From Pseudalkalibacillus decolorationis (lineage in GTDB: Bacteria > Bacillota > Bacilli > Bacillales > Fictibacillaceae), in contig NZ_JANHJQ010000012.1 of assembly GCF_024609785.1 (NCBI RefSeq), positions 1-64,000 on the forward strand: DNA of 64,000 nt, in the 5' to 3' direction. The notes beneath the pieces are model-generated. The model searched no databases. It saw only the letters and a program-made list of their open reading frames with translations, and was not told the DNA's origin. Both the position numbers and the translations under genes were made by a program. How positions within the stretch are numbered: the first letter of the stretch is position 1; each line of letters opens with the position of its first letter. Below are positions 34,720 through 46,351 of the stretch, one piece after another.

Positions 34720-34890
34720 TCTTATCTAGAGAGGTGGAGGGACTGGCCCTTTGAAGCCCGGCAACCGTCAAACCATTATATGGTTTGAAAAGGTGCCAAA
34801 TCCTGCAAAGCGGATGCTTTGGGAGATGAGATGAAAGGCTTTATATACTTAAACCTTTCTGCTCATTTTTTAGAGCGGGAAGGTTTTTTT
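34720..34890 (+). promoter_or_regulatory. SAM-I riboswitch (S box) with terminator
   Basis: The conserved S-box elements are present in order: CTTATCTAGAGAGGTGGAGG, GGGACTGGCCC, TGAAGCCCGGCAACC, AAGGTGCCAAATCCTGC and GGGAGATGAG. The terminator follows (AACCTTTCTGCTC with GAGCGGGAAGGTT and T7, 34851-34890). High S-adenosylmethionine would stop transcription before metN. Confidence 0.97.
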
Positions 34891-34925
34891 GCATCATGAC
34901 AATGAACATAGGAGGGTTGAGATAA

Positions 34926-35966
34926 ATGATCACACTACAAAATATAAATAAGATTTTCCAAACAAAAGATGGGGTTGTAAACGCAGTTAATGGGGTCGAC
35001 CTTAATATTGAAAAGGGAGAAATCTTTGGGATAATCGGATACAGTGGAGCGGGGAAAAGTACATTGATTCGTATGTTGAACATGTTGGAGCGACCGACTG
35101 AGGGCTCAGTTAATATTAACGGAAATCAGCTTACAAAGTTGAACGGAAGAAAACTACGGGAAGCGCGACAAAATATTGGGATGATCTTTCAGCATTTTAA
35201 TCTGCTTTGGTCTCGAACTGTACGGGAAAACATTTCCTTTCCACTCGAAATATCAGGTTTCGAAAAAGAAGAACGTGAACAACGAGTAAGTGAACTTATT
35301 CAACTCGTAGGGCTTGAAGGCAGAGGTGATTCATACCCGGCTCAATTAAGTGGTGGGCAGAAGCAGCGTGTCGGTATTGCAAGGGCATTAGCGAATAAAC
35401 CAGATATCCTTCTATGCGATGAAGCTACATCTGCACTCGATCCGAAGACAACCGATTCAATCCTTAGCTTACTTGTAGACATTAATCAGAAGTTAGGATT
35501 AACGATCGTCCTTATCACACATGAAATGCATGTCATCCGTAAAATCTGTCACCGGGTTGCAGTTATGGAGGATGGAAGAATCGTTGAACAGGGTCCGGTG
35601 TTAGAAGTCTTTAAGACGCCGAAGCAACGGATAACGAAAGAATTTGTCAAACAGGTAACTGAACCTGAGGAAACTGACGAAACAATTCAGCATTTGGTCA
35701 ATGGAAGTGACACAAATACAGTTGTCAAACTTACCTTTGTTGGTGGTTCGACTGAACGTCCACTAATCACTGAGTTGATTCGATCATTTAATGTTAGTGT
35801 AAATATTTTGCAAGGAAAGATTTCACAAACCCGGGATGGCGCCTACGGAACACTGTTTATCCAATTTGAAGGTGACCCAGGTGAGCTTGAACGTGCGATT
35901 CAATTTATAACTGAACAGGATGTAGAAGTTGAGGTGATTAATAATGCTAACAAATCTATTTCCTAA
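34926..35966 (+). CDS. metN: Methionine ABC transporter ATP-binding protein MetN
   Basis: A 346-aa ABC ATPase: Walker A 'GYSGAGKST' (38-46), signature 'LSGGQKQR', Walker B 'ILLCDEATSALD', and a C-terminal NIL domain (about the last 75 residues) that binds methionine and inhibits transport. It is first in metN-metI-metQ under the SAM riboswitch and overlaps metI by 23 bp. Confidence 0.97.
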   Translation: MITLQNINKIFQTKDGVVNAVNGVDLNIEKGEIFGIIGYSGAGKSTLIRMLNMLERPTEGSVNINGNQLTKLNGRKLREARQNIGMIFQHFNLLWSRTVRENISFPLEISGFEKEEREQRVSELIQLVGLEGRGDSYPAQLSGGQKQRVGIARALANKPDILLCDEATSALDPKTTDSILSLLVDINQKLGLTIVLITHEMHVIRKICHRVAVMEDGRIVEQGPVLEVFKTPKQRITKEFVKQVTEPEETDETIQHLVNGSDTNTVVKLTFVGGSTERPLITELIRSFNVSVNILQGKISQTRDGAYGTLFIQFEGDPGELERAIQFITEQDVEVEVINNANKSIS

Positions 35967-36612
35967 TGTTGATTGGGCTGACATGTGGGAGGCGACAGTC
36001 GAGACGCTTTATATGACCGTCATATCAGTAGGTGCAACCTTTTTGTTAGGAATCATTTTAGGTTTGTTGTTGTTTTTAACAGAGAAAGGGAACTTGTGGC
36101 AAAACAATCCGGTTAATAAAGTAGTAGCAGCGTTCGTCAATATTTTTCGATCGGTTCCCTTTATTATTTTAATCATCTTGCTTATCCCATTTACAACTTT
36201 GCTACTCAATACTATGCTTGGGGCGAATGCAGCGTTACCAGCTTTAATCATTGGTGCAGCACCATTCTATGCAAGGATGGTCGAGATTGCACTTCGAGAA
36301 ATTGACAAAGGAGTAATTGAGGCAGCTAAATCAATGGGTGCAACCGACAATCAAATCATTTTTAAAGTGTTATTACCTGAATCCTTACCAGCCTTAGTAT
36401 CAGGAATCACGGTTACGGCTATTGCACTTATTTCGTATACAGCAATGGCAGGTGTGGTTGGGGCTGGTGGTCTTGGAACTCTCGCTTATTTGGATGGATT
36501 CCAGCGTAACCAGAACGATGTTACCTTTGTAGCAACCGTCATTATTTTAATTATTGTTTTTATCATTCAATGGATTGGCGATTTTTTTACACATATTACA
36601 GACAAAAGATAA
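35944..36612 (+). CDS. metI: Methionine ABC transporter permease MetI
   Basis: A 222-aa permease with five hydrophobic helices and the EAA loop 'EIALREIDKGVIEAAKSMGATDNQIIFKVLLPESLPAL' spread that contacts MetN. It is the membrane channel of the importer (metP in B. subtilis). Translational coupling to metN is likely from the overlap. Confidence 0.96.
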   Translation: MLTNLFPNVDWADMWEATVETLYMTVISVGATFLLGIILGLLLFLTEKGNLWQNNPVNKVVAAFVNIFRSVPFIILIILLIPFTTLLLNTMLGANAALPALIIGAAPFYARMVEIALREIDKGVIEAAKSMGATDNQIIFKVLLPESLPALVSGITVTAIALISYTAMAGVVGAGGLGTLAYLDGFQRNQNDVTFVATVIILIIVFIIQWIGDFFTHITDKR

Positions 36613-36630
36613 AACGGAGGGACTTATATT

Positions 36631-37443
36631 ATGAAAAAATTACTTTTAACATTATCAATTGGTTTAGGAATTTCAGTGTTAGCAGCATGCAGTAATGGGG
36701 ATGACAAAGATACGTTGGTTGTGGGTGCGTCAAACGTCCCGCATGCAGAAATTCTTGAGGAAGCAAAACCGATCCTTGAGGAAAAAGGCATTGAATTAGA
36801 AATTGAAACATTCCAGGATTATGTACTACCGAATAAGGCTTTGGCAAATGAAGAAATTGATGCAAACTATTTTCAGCATATCCCGTACATGAAGTCGCAA
36901 ATGGAAGAAAACGAAAAATATGATTTTGTAAACGCAGGTGGAATTCATATCGAGCCAATCGGAGTATACTCCAAAGAATATGACAGTCTTGAAGAACTTC
37001 CAGAAGGTGCAGAAGTAATTATGAGTAACTCTGTTGCAGATCATGGCCGTATGCTCAGTATGTTAGAAAGTAATGGTGTGATTAAGCTTAAGGAAGGCAT
37101 TGAAAAGACGGAAGCTACAGTTGACGATATTGTTGAGAATCCGAAAAACTTGAAATTCCGTACAGATGTAGAAGCAGGTCTACTTCCTAAAGTTTATAAA
37201 AATGGAGAAGGGGACGCTGTTTTGATAAATACAAACTATGCGATCGACGCTGGACTTGATCCGAAGAAAGATGCGATTGCGTTAGAAGGCACTGATTCTC
37301 CATATGTAAATATTATTGCAGTAAATAAAGGGGACGAGGACAAAAAGAATATCAAAACATTAGTTGAGGTCCTCAAATCTAAGGAAATTCAAACGTTTAT
37401 TGAAAAAGAGTATGAAGGTGCAGTTGTTCCTGTAACTGAATAA
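36631..37443 (+). CDS. metQ: Methionine-binding lipoprotein MetQ
   Basis: A 270-aa substrate-binding lipoprotein of the NlpA family, with lipobox 'VLAAC' (Cys20). Typical segments are 'VGASNVPHAEILEEAKPIL', 'ANYFQHIPYM' and 'GDAVLINTNYAIDAGLDP'. It binds methionine outside the membrane. CGGAGGG precedes the ATG, 18 bp after metI. Confidence 0.96.
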   Translation: MKKLLLTLSIGLGISVLAACSNGDDKDTLVVGASNVPHAEILEEAKPILEEKGIELEIETFQDYVLPNKALANEEIDANYFQHIPYMKSQMEENEKYDFVNAGGIHIEPIGVYSKEYDSLEELPEGAEVIMSNSVADHGRMLSMLESNGVIKLKEGIEKTEATVDDIVENPKNLKFRTDVEAGLLPKVYKNGEGDAVLINTNYAIDAGLDPKKDAIALEGTDSPYVNIIAVNKGDEDKKNIKTLVEVLKSKEIQTFIEKEYEGAVVPVTE

Positions 37444-37450
37444 TTTTCAG

Positions 37451-37489
37451 AAGAGTACTGTGATTTTAGTCGCGGTACTCTTTTTTTTA
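37451..37489 (+). terminator. Terminator of the met operon
   Basis: AGAGTAC and GTACTCT pair around an imperfect loop, followed by T8. Confidence 0.75.
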
Positions 37490-37640
37490 CGTTTAGAAAG
37501 TATAAGTGTTCTAAGGCTCAGCCCACACCAAAAGTTTGCCATTGCTAAGTATTCTAATCAGCCTAACTACGAATTTATCAGCTGAAAACTTATTTTATTA
37601 GCCGCGTTGTTTCGGAAAAGTATTTAGGATACTTTTGGCG
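37490..37640. repeat. Degenerate family B-like sequence
   Basis: Scattered pieces of the B/A leader are seen: TTTAGAAAGTATAAG, GGCTCAGCC, GTTTGCCATTGCTAAG. No full hairpin set is present. No gene. Confidence 0.4.
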
Positions 37641-37691
37641 GAAGAATCCATACTAACAGTGATATTGACTTTTAAGGAGTGGAGTTTACTG

Positions 37692-38084
37692 GTGAAACAA
37701 AACGACAAACAAAATCAAGAACCCGGCACACCAACAGAAGCTGCTTTAATGGACTTTAAACATGGAATGGGTGTCTTTACAGAAAAGATGCCAGACCTAG
37801 CCCGTAAATATAATGCGTTTTCAGAAGCCTGCTTTAAGGAAGGTAAGTTGTCTAAAAAGGAAAAACAATTAATTGCACTAGGTATAAGCATTTTTTCACA
37901 AGATGAGTATTGCATTATTTACCATACAAAAGGATGCTTAGATCAAGGTTGCTCTGAAAAAGAAATTCTTGAAGCGATTGGTGTATGTGCAGCCTTTGGT
38001 GGAGGCGCTGCGATGAGCCAGTCGGTGACGCTTGTGCAAGAAGCGATTACAGATCTAAGCCAGGAAAACGACAAGCTCCATTAA
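37692..38084 (+). CDS. yurZ: Carboxymuconolactone decarboxylase family protein YurZ
   Basis: A 130-aa helical protein of the CMD/AhpD fold: '[50 protein letters not shown]' pattern, with the Cys-x3-His pair in '[10 protein letters not shown]'. AhpD-like proteins are peroxidases or antioxidant partners. The role of YurZ is not known. The GTG start at 37692 has GGAG seven bases upstream. The position between met and suf is as in B. subtilis. Confidence 0.88.
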   Translation: MKQNDKQNQEPGTPTEAALMDFKHGMGVFTEKMPDLARKYNAFSEACFKEGKLSKKEKQLIALGISIFSQDEYCIIYHTKGCLDQGCSEKEILEAIGVCAAFGGGAAMSQSVTLVQEAITDLSQENDKLH

Positions 38085-38306
38085 TTGGACAAGCTAGGAT
38101 TCCGGATGAATATGGTGGATATATATAGTAGAGTTTCCTAACATGACTCCAGAGTGTCTAAAGGAGACAGAAGGATCATTATACCTTCATATCACATTTG
38201 GAGTTTAACCTGATAATTGGTAGGGTATATATTAATGATAATGATTGAAAAAACCCGAAAGGATTGATTTATTATCCATCATATTGACACGAACCATACA
38301 GGTGAA

Positions 38307-38462
38307 ATGGAGAAAGCTATGCACCAGTCACATGGGATCGGTTACGCAGAGTATGAGCGCAGCCTAGAAAAGCGTTTAAAGATTGAACAAAAACGTGAGC
38401 GAGACTACAGACAAAGTCAACAGGTGCTTCACCAATTAACGGGTAAAGTCAATAAGTCATAA
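38307..38462 (+). CDS. Small hypothetical protein (51 aa)
   Basis: A 51-aa charged, probably helical product that contains 'MHQSHGIGYAEYERSLEKR' and ends with 'QVLHQLTGKVNKS'. ATG 38319 is preceded by GGAG at seven bases, and ATG 38307 by AGGTGA at very short distance, so the protein may have 47 residues. A terminator follows at 38503. A Fur-box-like TGATAATGATTGAAA lies at 38237-38251. The family is not recognised. Confidence 0.5.
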   Translation: MEKAMHQSHGIGYAEYERSLEKRLKIEQKRERDYRQSQQVLHQLTGKVNKS

Positions 38463-38501
38463 TGTATAACGTCATAATGAGTATATAAATTAAAAATTGA
38501 G

Positions 38502-38540
38502 CGGGGATTGGCCCAATTCGGGTCAATCCCCTTATTTTTT
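38502..38540 (+). terminator. Terminator
   Basis: GGGGATTGGCCC and GGGTCAATCCCC pair with one mismatch across AATTC, followed by TTATTTTTT. It closes the small 51-aa gene. The rest of 38541-38912 holds a decayed family A/B leader (GTTAAGAAAGTATAAG near 38544) and the suf control region. Confidence 0.8.
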
Positions 38541-38776
38541 ACATGTTAAGAAAGTATAAGGGCAACTAAGGGACAGCCTGCGCATTGCTAAGTTTTCCTT
38601 ATTTTGGAAAATATAAAAAATAATTATGGCAATTGACTAAAAACCTTAAACAGATGGCTTGCCATAATCCATTTACTTATCCAGAAGATTCTGAATAATA
38701 AACGAGGTTTCTATCAATAAGAGAGTTTCATTCTCAATTAGCTAACGATTCTTCCTTGAAAAACCGTATTTGTTAT

Positions 38777-38791
38777 TGAGAATTATTTTAA
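38777..38791. promoter_or_regulatory. Possible Fur-like box upstream of sufC
   Basis: TGAGAATTATTTTAA matches 11 or 12 of 15 positions of the Bacillus Fur palindrome TGATAATNATTATCA. AT-rich sequence makes chance matches likely. No confident sufC promoter was found nearby. Confidence 0.3.
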
Positions 38792-38912
38792 TTTGTTATA
38801 AAATTAGAATGATAATAAATTAAAGAAAATCGATTATTTCATTTTTCCGTCGTTTTTCGTTACAATGGAGAATGGAATCGAAATAAGAAGACGAAAATGG
38901 AGGGTTAAATTC

Positions 38913-39695
38913 ATGTCTGCACCAAATTTAAAGATCGAAAACCTACACGTTTCCATTGAAGGAAAAGAAATTATAAAAGGTCTTAACCTTGAAATAAACG
39001 GTGGTGAAATCCATGCAGTTATGGGGCCGAACGGAACGGGGAAATCTACTCTAGCTTCTGCCTTAATGGGTCATCCGAAGTATGAAATTACTGAAGGAAC
39101 TGTCACTTTTGATGGAGAGGATCTTCTAGAGATGGAAGTAGATGATCGTGCGAAAGCCGGACTATTTCTTGCAATGCAATACCCAAGTGAGATCAGCGGA
39201 GTAACAAATGCCGATTTCCTACGTTCTTCCATTAATGCTCGACGTGAAGAGGGAAAAGAAATTTCATTAATGAAGTTTATCCGTAAAATGGATTCAAAAA
39301 TGGAACTTCTTGATATGGATGAGTCCTTTTCTCAACGTTACCTTAACGAAGGGTTCTCAGGCGGAGAGAAAAAACGTAACGAAATCTTACAGTTGTTAAT
39401 GATTGAGCCCAAAATTGCAATCCTTGATGAAATTGACTCTGGTCTTGATATCGATGCATTGAAGGTCGTTTCTAAAGGGATCAATGAAATTCGCTCTCCT
39501 GAGTTCGGCGGCTTGATTATTACACACTACCAGCGTCTATTGAACTACATTACACCAGATAAGGTACATGTAATGATGCAAGGTCGTATTGTAAAATCTG
39601 GTGGACCTGAGCTTGCACAGCGCCTTGAAGCAGAAGGTTATGATTGGATTAAAGAAGAGCTCGGAATTGAAGACGAAACAGTAGAACAAGCGTAG
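38913..39695 (+). CDS. sufC: Fe-S cluster assembly ATPase SufC
   Basis: A 260-aa ABC-type ATPase: Walker A 'GPNGTGKST' (38-46), signature 'GFSGGEKKRNEIL', Walker B 'IAILDEIDSGLD'. It drives the SufBCD scaffold. GGAGGG eight bases before ATG 38913 sets the start. It is first in sufC-sufD-sufS-sufU-sufB, the usual order in bacilli. Confidence 0.97.
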   Translation: MSAPNLKIENLHVSIEGKEIIKGLNLEINGGEIHAVMGPNGTGKSTLASALMGHPKYEITEGTVTFDGEDLLEMEVDDRAKAGLFLAMQYPSEISGVTNADFLRSSINARREEGKEISLMKFIRKMDSKMELLDMDESFSQRYLNEGFSGGEKKRNEILQLLMIEPKIAILDEIDSGLDIDALKVVSKGINEIRSPEFGGLIITHYQRLLNYITPDKVHVMMQGRIVKSGGPELAQRLEAEGYDWIKEELGIEDETVEQA

Positions 39696-39714
39696 GCATT
39701 GAAGGAGGATAATT

Positions 39715-42687
<2,973 letters not shown>

Positions 42688-42800
42688 TTCTGTGGTTGTC
42701 ATATTGCAGCATTCGGCTTACAATAGAACTATACAGAAAAAATGATACAGACTGATTCGGCCCTGGATGTACTGTGTATCCTTTAAGGAGGGATTAAACC

Positions 42801-44198
42801 ATGGCAAAGAAAATGCCAGAAATCGGTGAATATAAATATGGCTTTAAAGACAAAGACGTCTCCATTTTCCGATCTAAGCGTGGCTTAACGAAGGAAATTG
42901 TTGAAGAAATTTCTCGTATGAAGAGTGAACCTCAATGGATGCTTGATTTCCGTTTGAAGTCACTTGAGTATTTCTACAATATGCCGATGCCACAATGGGG
43001 CGGCAACCTAAGAGACTTAAATTTTGATGATATCACGTACTATGTAAAACCATCTGAAAAGTCCGAGAAATCTTGGGATGAAGTACCTGAAGAAATCAAG
43101 CGTACGTTTGATAAGCTTGGTATTCCAGAAGCAGAACAAAAGTATTTAGCTGGTGTCTCTGCTCAATATGAATCTGAGGTTGTTTATCATAATATGAAAG
43201 AAGACCTCGAAGATTTAGGGATCGTTTTTAAAGATACAGATACAGCTCTTAAAGAAAACGAAGACATTTTCAGAGAACATTTCGGTAAAATTATACCGCC
43301 GACAGATAATAAATTCGCAGCACTGAACTCTGCTGTTTGGTCTGGTGGATCGTTCATCTATATTCCTAAGGGAGTTAAATGTGATACGCCGCTTCAAGCG
43401 TACTTCCGTATTAACTCTGAAAATATGGGTCAATTCGAACGTACACTGATCATCGCAGACGAAGATTCTTCTGTACACTATGTAGAAGGTTGTACAGCGC
43501 CGGTTTACACAACAAACTCACTTCACAGTGCAGTCGTTGAAATTGCGATCAAGAAAAACGCATACTGTCGTTATACAACGATCCAGAACTGGGCAAACAA
43601 CGTTTACAACCTCGTTACTAAGCGTGCGGTTGCAGAAGAAAATGCGACAATGGAATGGATCGACGGTAATATCGGATCCAAGCTTACGATGAAGTATCCC
43701 GCTGTCATTTTAAAAGGTGAAGGCGCTCGTGGTATGACACTTTCAATCGCAATTGCTGGTAAAGGTCAGCACCAGGATGCAGGGGCGAAGATGATTCATC
43801 TTGCACCAAACACGTCTTCAACAATTGTTTCGAAGTCGATTTCTAAAGGCGGAGGTAAAGTTACTTACCGCGGAATCGTTCACTTCGGTCGTAAAGCAAG
43901 TGGAGCACGTGCAAACGTTGAGTGTGATACGTTGATTATGGATAATGAATCCACTTCTGATACGATTCCATTCAACGAAATCTTGAACGAAAATATTTCA
44001 CTTGAGCACGAAGCTAAGGTTTCTAAGGTTTCTGAGGAACAATTATTCTACCTCATGAGCCGAGGAATCTCTGAAGAAGAAGCAACTGAAATGATCGTAA
44101 TGGGCTTCATTGAACCATTTACGAAAGAGTTACCAATGGAATATGCAGTTGAAATGAACCGCTTGATCAAGTTCGAAATGGAAGGTTCCATCGGATAA
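42801..44198 (+). CDS. sufB: Fe-S cluster assembly protein SufB
   Basis: A 465-aa scaffold protein: '[24 protein letters not shown]', 'HYVEGCTAP', and '[29 protein letters not shown]' at the C-terminus. AAGGAGGG precedes the ATG. A gap of 113 bp separates it from sufU. The last 30 bases of the gene (44169-44198) recur at 44761-44790. Confidence 0.97.
   Translation: MAKKMPEIGEYKYGFKDKDVSIFRSKRGLTKEIVEEISRMKSEPQWMLDFRLKSLEYFYNMPMPQWGGNLRDLNFDDITYYVKPSEKSEKSWDEVPEEIKRTFDKLGIPEAEQKYLAGVSAQYESEVVYHNMKEDLEDLGIVFKDTDTALKENEDIFREHFGKIIPPTDNKFAALNSAVWSGGSFIYIPKGVKCDTPLQAYFRINSENMGQFERTLIIADEDSSVHYVEGCTAPVYTTNSLHSAVVEIAIKKNAYCRYTTIQNWANNVYNLVTKRAVAEENATMEWIDGNIGSKLTMKYPAVILKGEGARGMTLSIAIAGKGQHQDAGAKMIHLAPNTSSTIVSKSISKGGGKVTYRGIVHFGRKASGARANVECDTLIMDNESTSDTIPFNEILNENISLEHEAKVSKVSEEQLFYLMSRGISEEEATEMIVMGFIEPFTKELPMEYAVEMNRLIKFEMEGSIG
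44169..44198 (+). repeat. Direct repeat copy 1 (sufB 3' end)
   Basis: The last 30 bases of sufB, from AAGTTCGAAATGG to the stop codon. They recur with one mismatch at 44761-44790, 592 bp away. Confidence 0.95.
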
Positions 44199-44204
44199 CA
44201 CCCA

Positions 44205-44247
44205 ATAAACCTTGGTATAATAACGATTATACCAAGGTTTATTTTTT
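44205..44247 (+). terminator. Terminator of the suf operon
   Basis: AAACCTTGGTATAAT and ATTATACCAAGGTTT form a perfect stem with loop AACG, followed by ATTTTTT. Confidence 0.9.
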
Positions 44248-44319
44248 ATGAACTGAACTTGATCGGATCAAAATACACACTCGGATTGTATTTGAGACCA
44301 TGAACGTGTTTGTTATACA

Positions 44320-44328
44320 TGCTATAAT
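44320..44328 (+). promoter_or_regulatory. Promoter of the Hol-Tox toxin gene
   Basis: TGCTATAAT is a perfect extended -10 element. There is no good -35 at standard spacing (TTGAGA at 44292 is too far), which is acceptable for an extended -10 promoter. Confidence 0.55.
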
Positions 44329-44368
44329 AAAAAGGCAATAGAATAGGATTTCTCAAGGGTGGTCGGCA

Positions 44369-44390
44369 CACTCCCAGCAGAAAGGGGGTG
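44369..44390 (+). promoter_or_regulatory. Hairpin that hides the toxin ribosome binding site
   Basis: CACTCCC (44369-44375) can pair with GGGGGTG (44384-44390) across the loop AGCAGAAA. The right arm is the Shine-Dalgarno sequence of the toxin gene. Such sequestration is usual in type I toxin mRNAs. Confidence 0.65.
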
Positions 44391-44397
44391 ATGCTGT

Positions 44398-44481
44398 ATG
44401 ACGGTATTTGAAGCGTTGATGTTCGCATGCGCGTTTACAACTTTAATCGTTGTAGTACTGTCGTTTAACCATAAAAAATAA
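44398..44481 (+). CDS. Putative holin-like toxin (type I, Hol-Tox family)
   Basis: A 27-aa peptide, starting MTVFEALMFACAFTTLIVV and ending SFNHKK: a short polar start, one membrane-spanning helix and a basic tail. This matches the Hol-Tox pattern (M-T-x-[FY]-E-A-L...). Such peptides are normally silent because a convergent antisense RNA blocks the mRNA. GGGGGTGAT lies seven bases before the ATG. The stop codon abuts the minus-strand terminator of the antitoxin RNA. Too short for ordinary gene callers. Confidence 0.8.
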   Translation: MTVFEALMFACAFTTLIVVVLSFNHKK

Positions 44482-44612
44482 TCCACCCTTGAGTTAGAGG
44501 CTCAGGTGGATTATTCCGCTCTGACGCTGATCCCCCTTTGAGGGAACCTGCTATTGTATGACCGTTGGTGTTACCAGCACCGACGGTCTTTTTTATTGTA
44601 TTCAAACTTTCT
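44466..44612 (-). ncRNA. Antisense antitoxin RNA
   Basis: On the minus strand a perfect TATAAT (44624-44619) would start RNA near 44612. It would run leftwards and end in the hairpin AATAATCCACC/GGTGGATTATT (44478-44518), which is followed on that strand by TTTTTT just beside the toxin stop codon. The toxin mRNA itself ends at the plus-strand hairpin GACCGTTGGTG/CACCGACGGTC plus T6 (44561-44598). The two RNAs would thus be complementary over about 120-130 bases, the layout of TxpA/RatA-type systems. Ends are predicted, not measured. Confidence 0.65.
44561..44598 (+). terminator. Terminator of the toxin mRNA
   Basis: GACCGTTGGTG and CACCGACGGTC pair across TTACCAG and are followed by T6. Confidence 0.85.
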
Positions 44613-44760
44613 AGTTTTATTATACCCGATATATCTCAAAAAGGAAACAACTGTACTCATTGATAAATAGGTAAACTGTTTTGAAAACAGGATTCTATAA
44701 AACCTTTATATATTAACGTTTTTACACAACTTGAAAAGCGTTTGATAGTGCTTTTTAATT

Positions 44761-44790
44761 AAGTTCGAAATGGAAGGTTCCACCGGATAA
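44761..44790 (+). repeat. Direct repeat copy 2 (duplicated sufB 3' end)
   Basis: 30 bases that match the end of sufB at 29 positions (T to C in TCCATCGG/TCCACCGG), including its stop codon. It is out of any gene context. Confidence 0.95.
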
Positions 44791-45210
44791 AGATTAATTT
44801 GGATAGAGAACGCGCTCTCGTTATGGGGGCATTTCAATTGCTTTTAATCGGAACAGCACTGGAGCTCACCATTTTATTGTTTGAAAGTATCACTGGTGTC
44901 TTGGCAGATACATACAGTCTTTGGTTTAGCAGGTAATTTTGCTGTTGCTTTAGGCTGTTATTGGCTTTTGACCATATTGATGGCAATTAGTTTTCCACTG
45001 CTCGACACGTGGGTCAATCAGAACATAGATCGTAACGTTCGTGCCACTGTGCTTTCGTTCTTAAGTCAAGCGGACGCGCTCGGTCAAGGTGCTGGTGGAC
45101 CTGTTGTAGGTGCTGTAGGAACTCGCTATACGTTGCGTGCTGCTATGGTTCTCTCAGGGGTTTTGGTTAGTACCAGCGGCAATCGTGTACAGGAAGATTA
45201 CAAAACATAA
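44791..45210 (+). pseudogene. MFS transporter, broken and internally deleted
   Basis: Two pieces of one MFS efflux-type transporter in different frames. The first (about 44799-44936) reads RERALVMGAFQLLLIGTALE, then LLFESITGVLADTYS, and meets a stop. The second (about 44900-45210) resumes with 'LPLLDTWVNQNIDRNVRATVLSFLSQADALGQGAGGPVVGAVGTR'. The central several hundred bases and the first helix are missing. There is no start with a ribosome site. It is a dead remnant. Confidence 0.75.
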
Positions 45211-45327
45211 GGATAGCAAGACGTTCCATACAGTCGAAAAAGAATTTGTTTGAATGGTTAGCAGCACGGTCTATGTTCCACGTTCGAACGAACCGTTAGT
45301 TTTTCTTTGTTAAAGTAAATACGATTA

Positions 45328-45362
45328 GGAAAAAGCGGATTTTGGTCCGCTTTTTCATTTTT
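45328..45362. terminator. Terminator hairpin
   Basis: GAAAAAGCGGA and TCCGCTTTTTC pair across TTTTGG. It lies in the gap 45211-45488, which otherwise has no gene. Confidence 0.8.
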
Positions 45363-45488
45363 ATCATAGAACCGTGGTCCATAATTTGATGAATAATTCC
45401 TGTATCCTATTACTTGAATTTTTTTCGGATACAACTCAAAATAATATACATAACATTAGATTATCGAATCGAAAGGAATCGATCTTTC

Positions 45489-46334
45489 ATGATAGAAATC
45501 GGGCTAACAGGTTGGGGTGATCACGATACGCTTTATCCAGCAGATATCAGACCTTCTGAAAAGCTTCAAACGTATAGTAGTTTCTTTCCTACAGTAGAAA
45601 TTGATTCTTCCTTTTATGCTGTTCAGCCAGTTAAGAACTATGAGAAGTGGGTACGGGAGACACCAGGTCGATTTTCGTTTGTTGTAAAGGCGTATCAAGG
45701 GATGACAGGACACTCTAGGGGAGAGATTCCTTTTTCAAGTGAGGAAGAGATGTTTCGTCTTTATAAAGAGTCGATAAAACCACTCCAAGACGCTAAGAAG
45801 CTCAAAATGATCCTTTTTCAATATCCACCATGGTTTGATTGCAAACGTGAAAATGTAGAGCACTTAAGAAAAACCCGTGAACGAATGATGGATTTTCCGG
45901 TTGCACTAGAATTCCGCCATCAATCATGGTTTCACCCAGACTTTCGGGAAAAAACACTGAGTTTTATGGAGAAGGAGAATTGGATACACAGCATATGTGA
46001 TGAACCCCAGGCAGGCTCAGGTTCAGTACCAACTGTCTTAGTTCCAACACATCCGGATCAGACACTTATCCGTTTCCATGGTCGAAATACACACGGTTGG
46101 CAAAAGAAAGGCAACCCAAATTGGCGAGATGTCAGGTATTTATATAGGTACTCGCACGATGAACTAGTGGAGTGGAAGGAAAAACTACAGCAACTCAATC
46201 AGCCTGGGCACGAGGTTACTGTGTTGTTTAACAATAATTCGGGTGGAGATGCAGCAGATAATGCACGCCAGATGGTTGAACTCCTTGGAATCGAATACGA
46301 AGGGCTTGCACCAAGGCAGCTAGACTTATTTTAA
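45489..46334 (+). CDS. yunF: DUF72 family protein YunF
   Basis: A 281-aa TIM-barrel-like DUF72 protein of unknown reaction: 'IGLTGWGDHDTLYP', 'FFPTVEIDSSFYA', 'FSFVVKAYQGMT', 'VALEFRHQSWF', 'IRFHGRNTHGW', 'TVLFNNNSGGDAADNARQM'. ATG 45489 gives the length of B. subtilis YunF. GAAAGGA is upstream at a long spacing. It is followed by yunD after 17 bp. Confidence 0.92.
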   Translation: MIEIGLTGWGDHDTLYPADIRPSEKLQTYSSFFPTVEIDSSFYAVQPVKNYEKWVRETPGRFSFVVKAYQGMTGHSRGEIPFSSEEEMFRLYKESIKPLQDAKKLKMILFQYPPWFDCKRENVEHLRKTRERMMDFPVALEFRHQSWFHPDFREKTLSFMEKENWIHSICDEPQAGSGSVPTVLVPTHPDQTLIRFHGRNTHGWQKKGNPNWRDVRYLYRYSHDELVEWKEKLQQLNQPGHEVTVLFNNNSGGDAADNARQMVELLGIEYEGLAPRQLDLF

Positions 46335-46351
46335 TAAAAGGAGACGATGTT

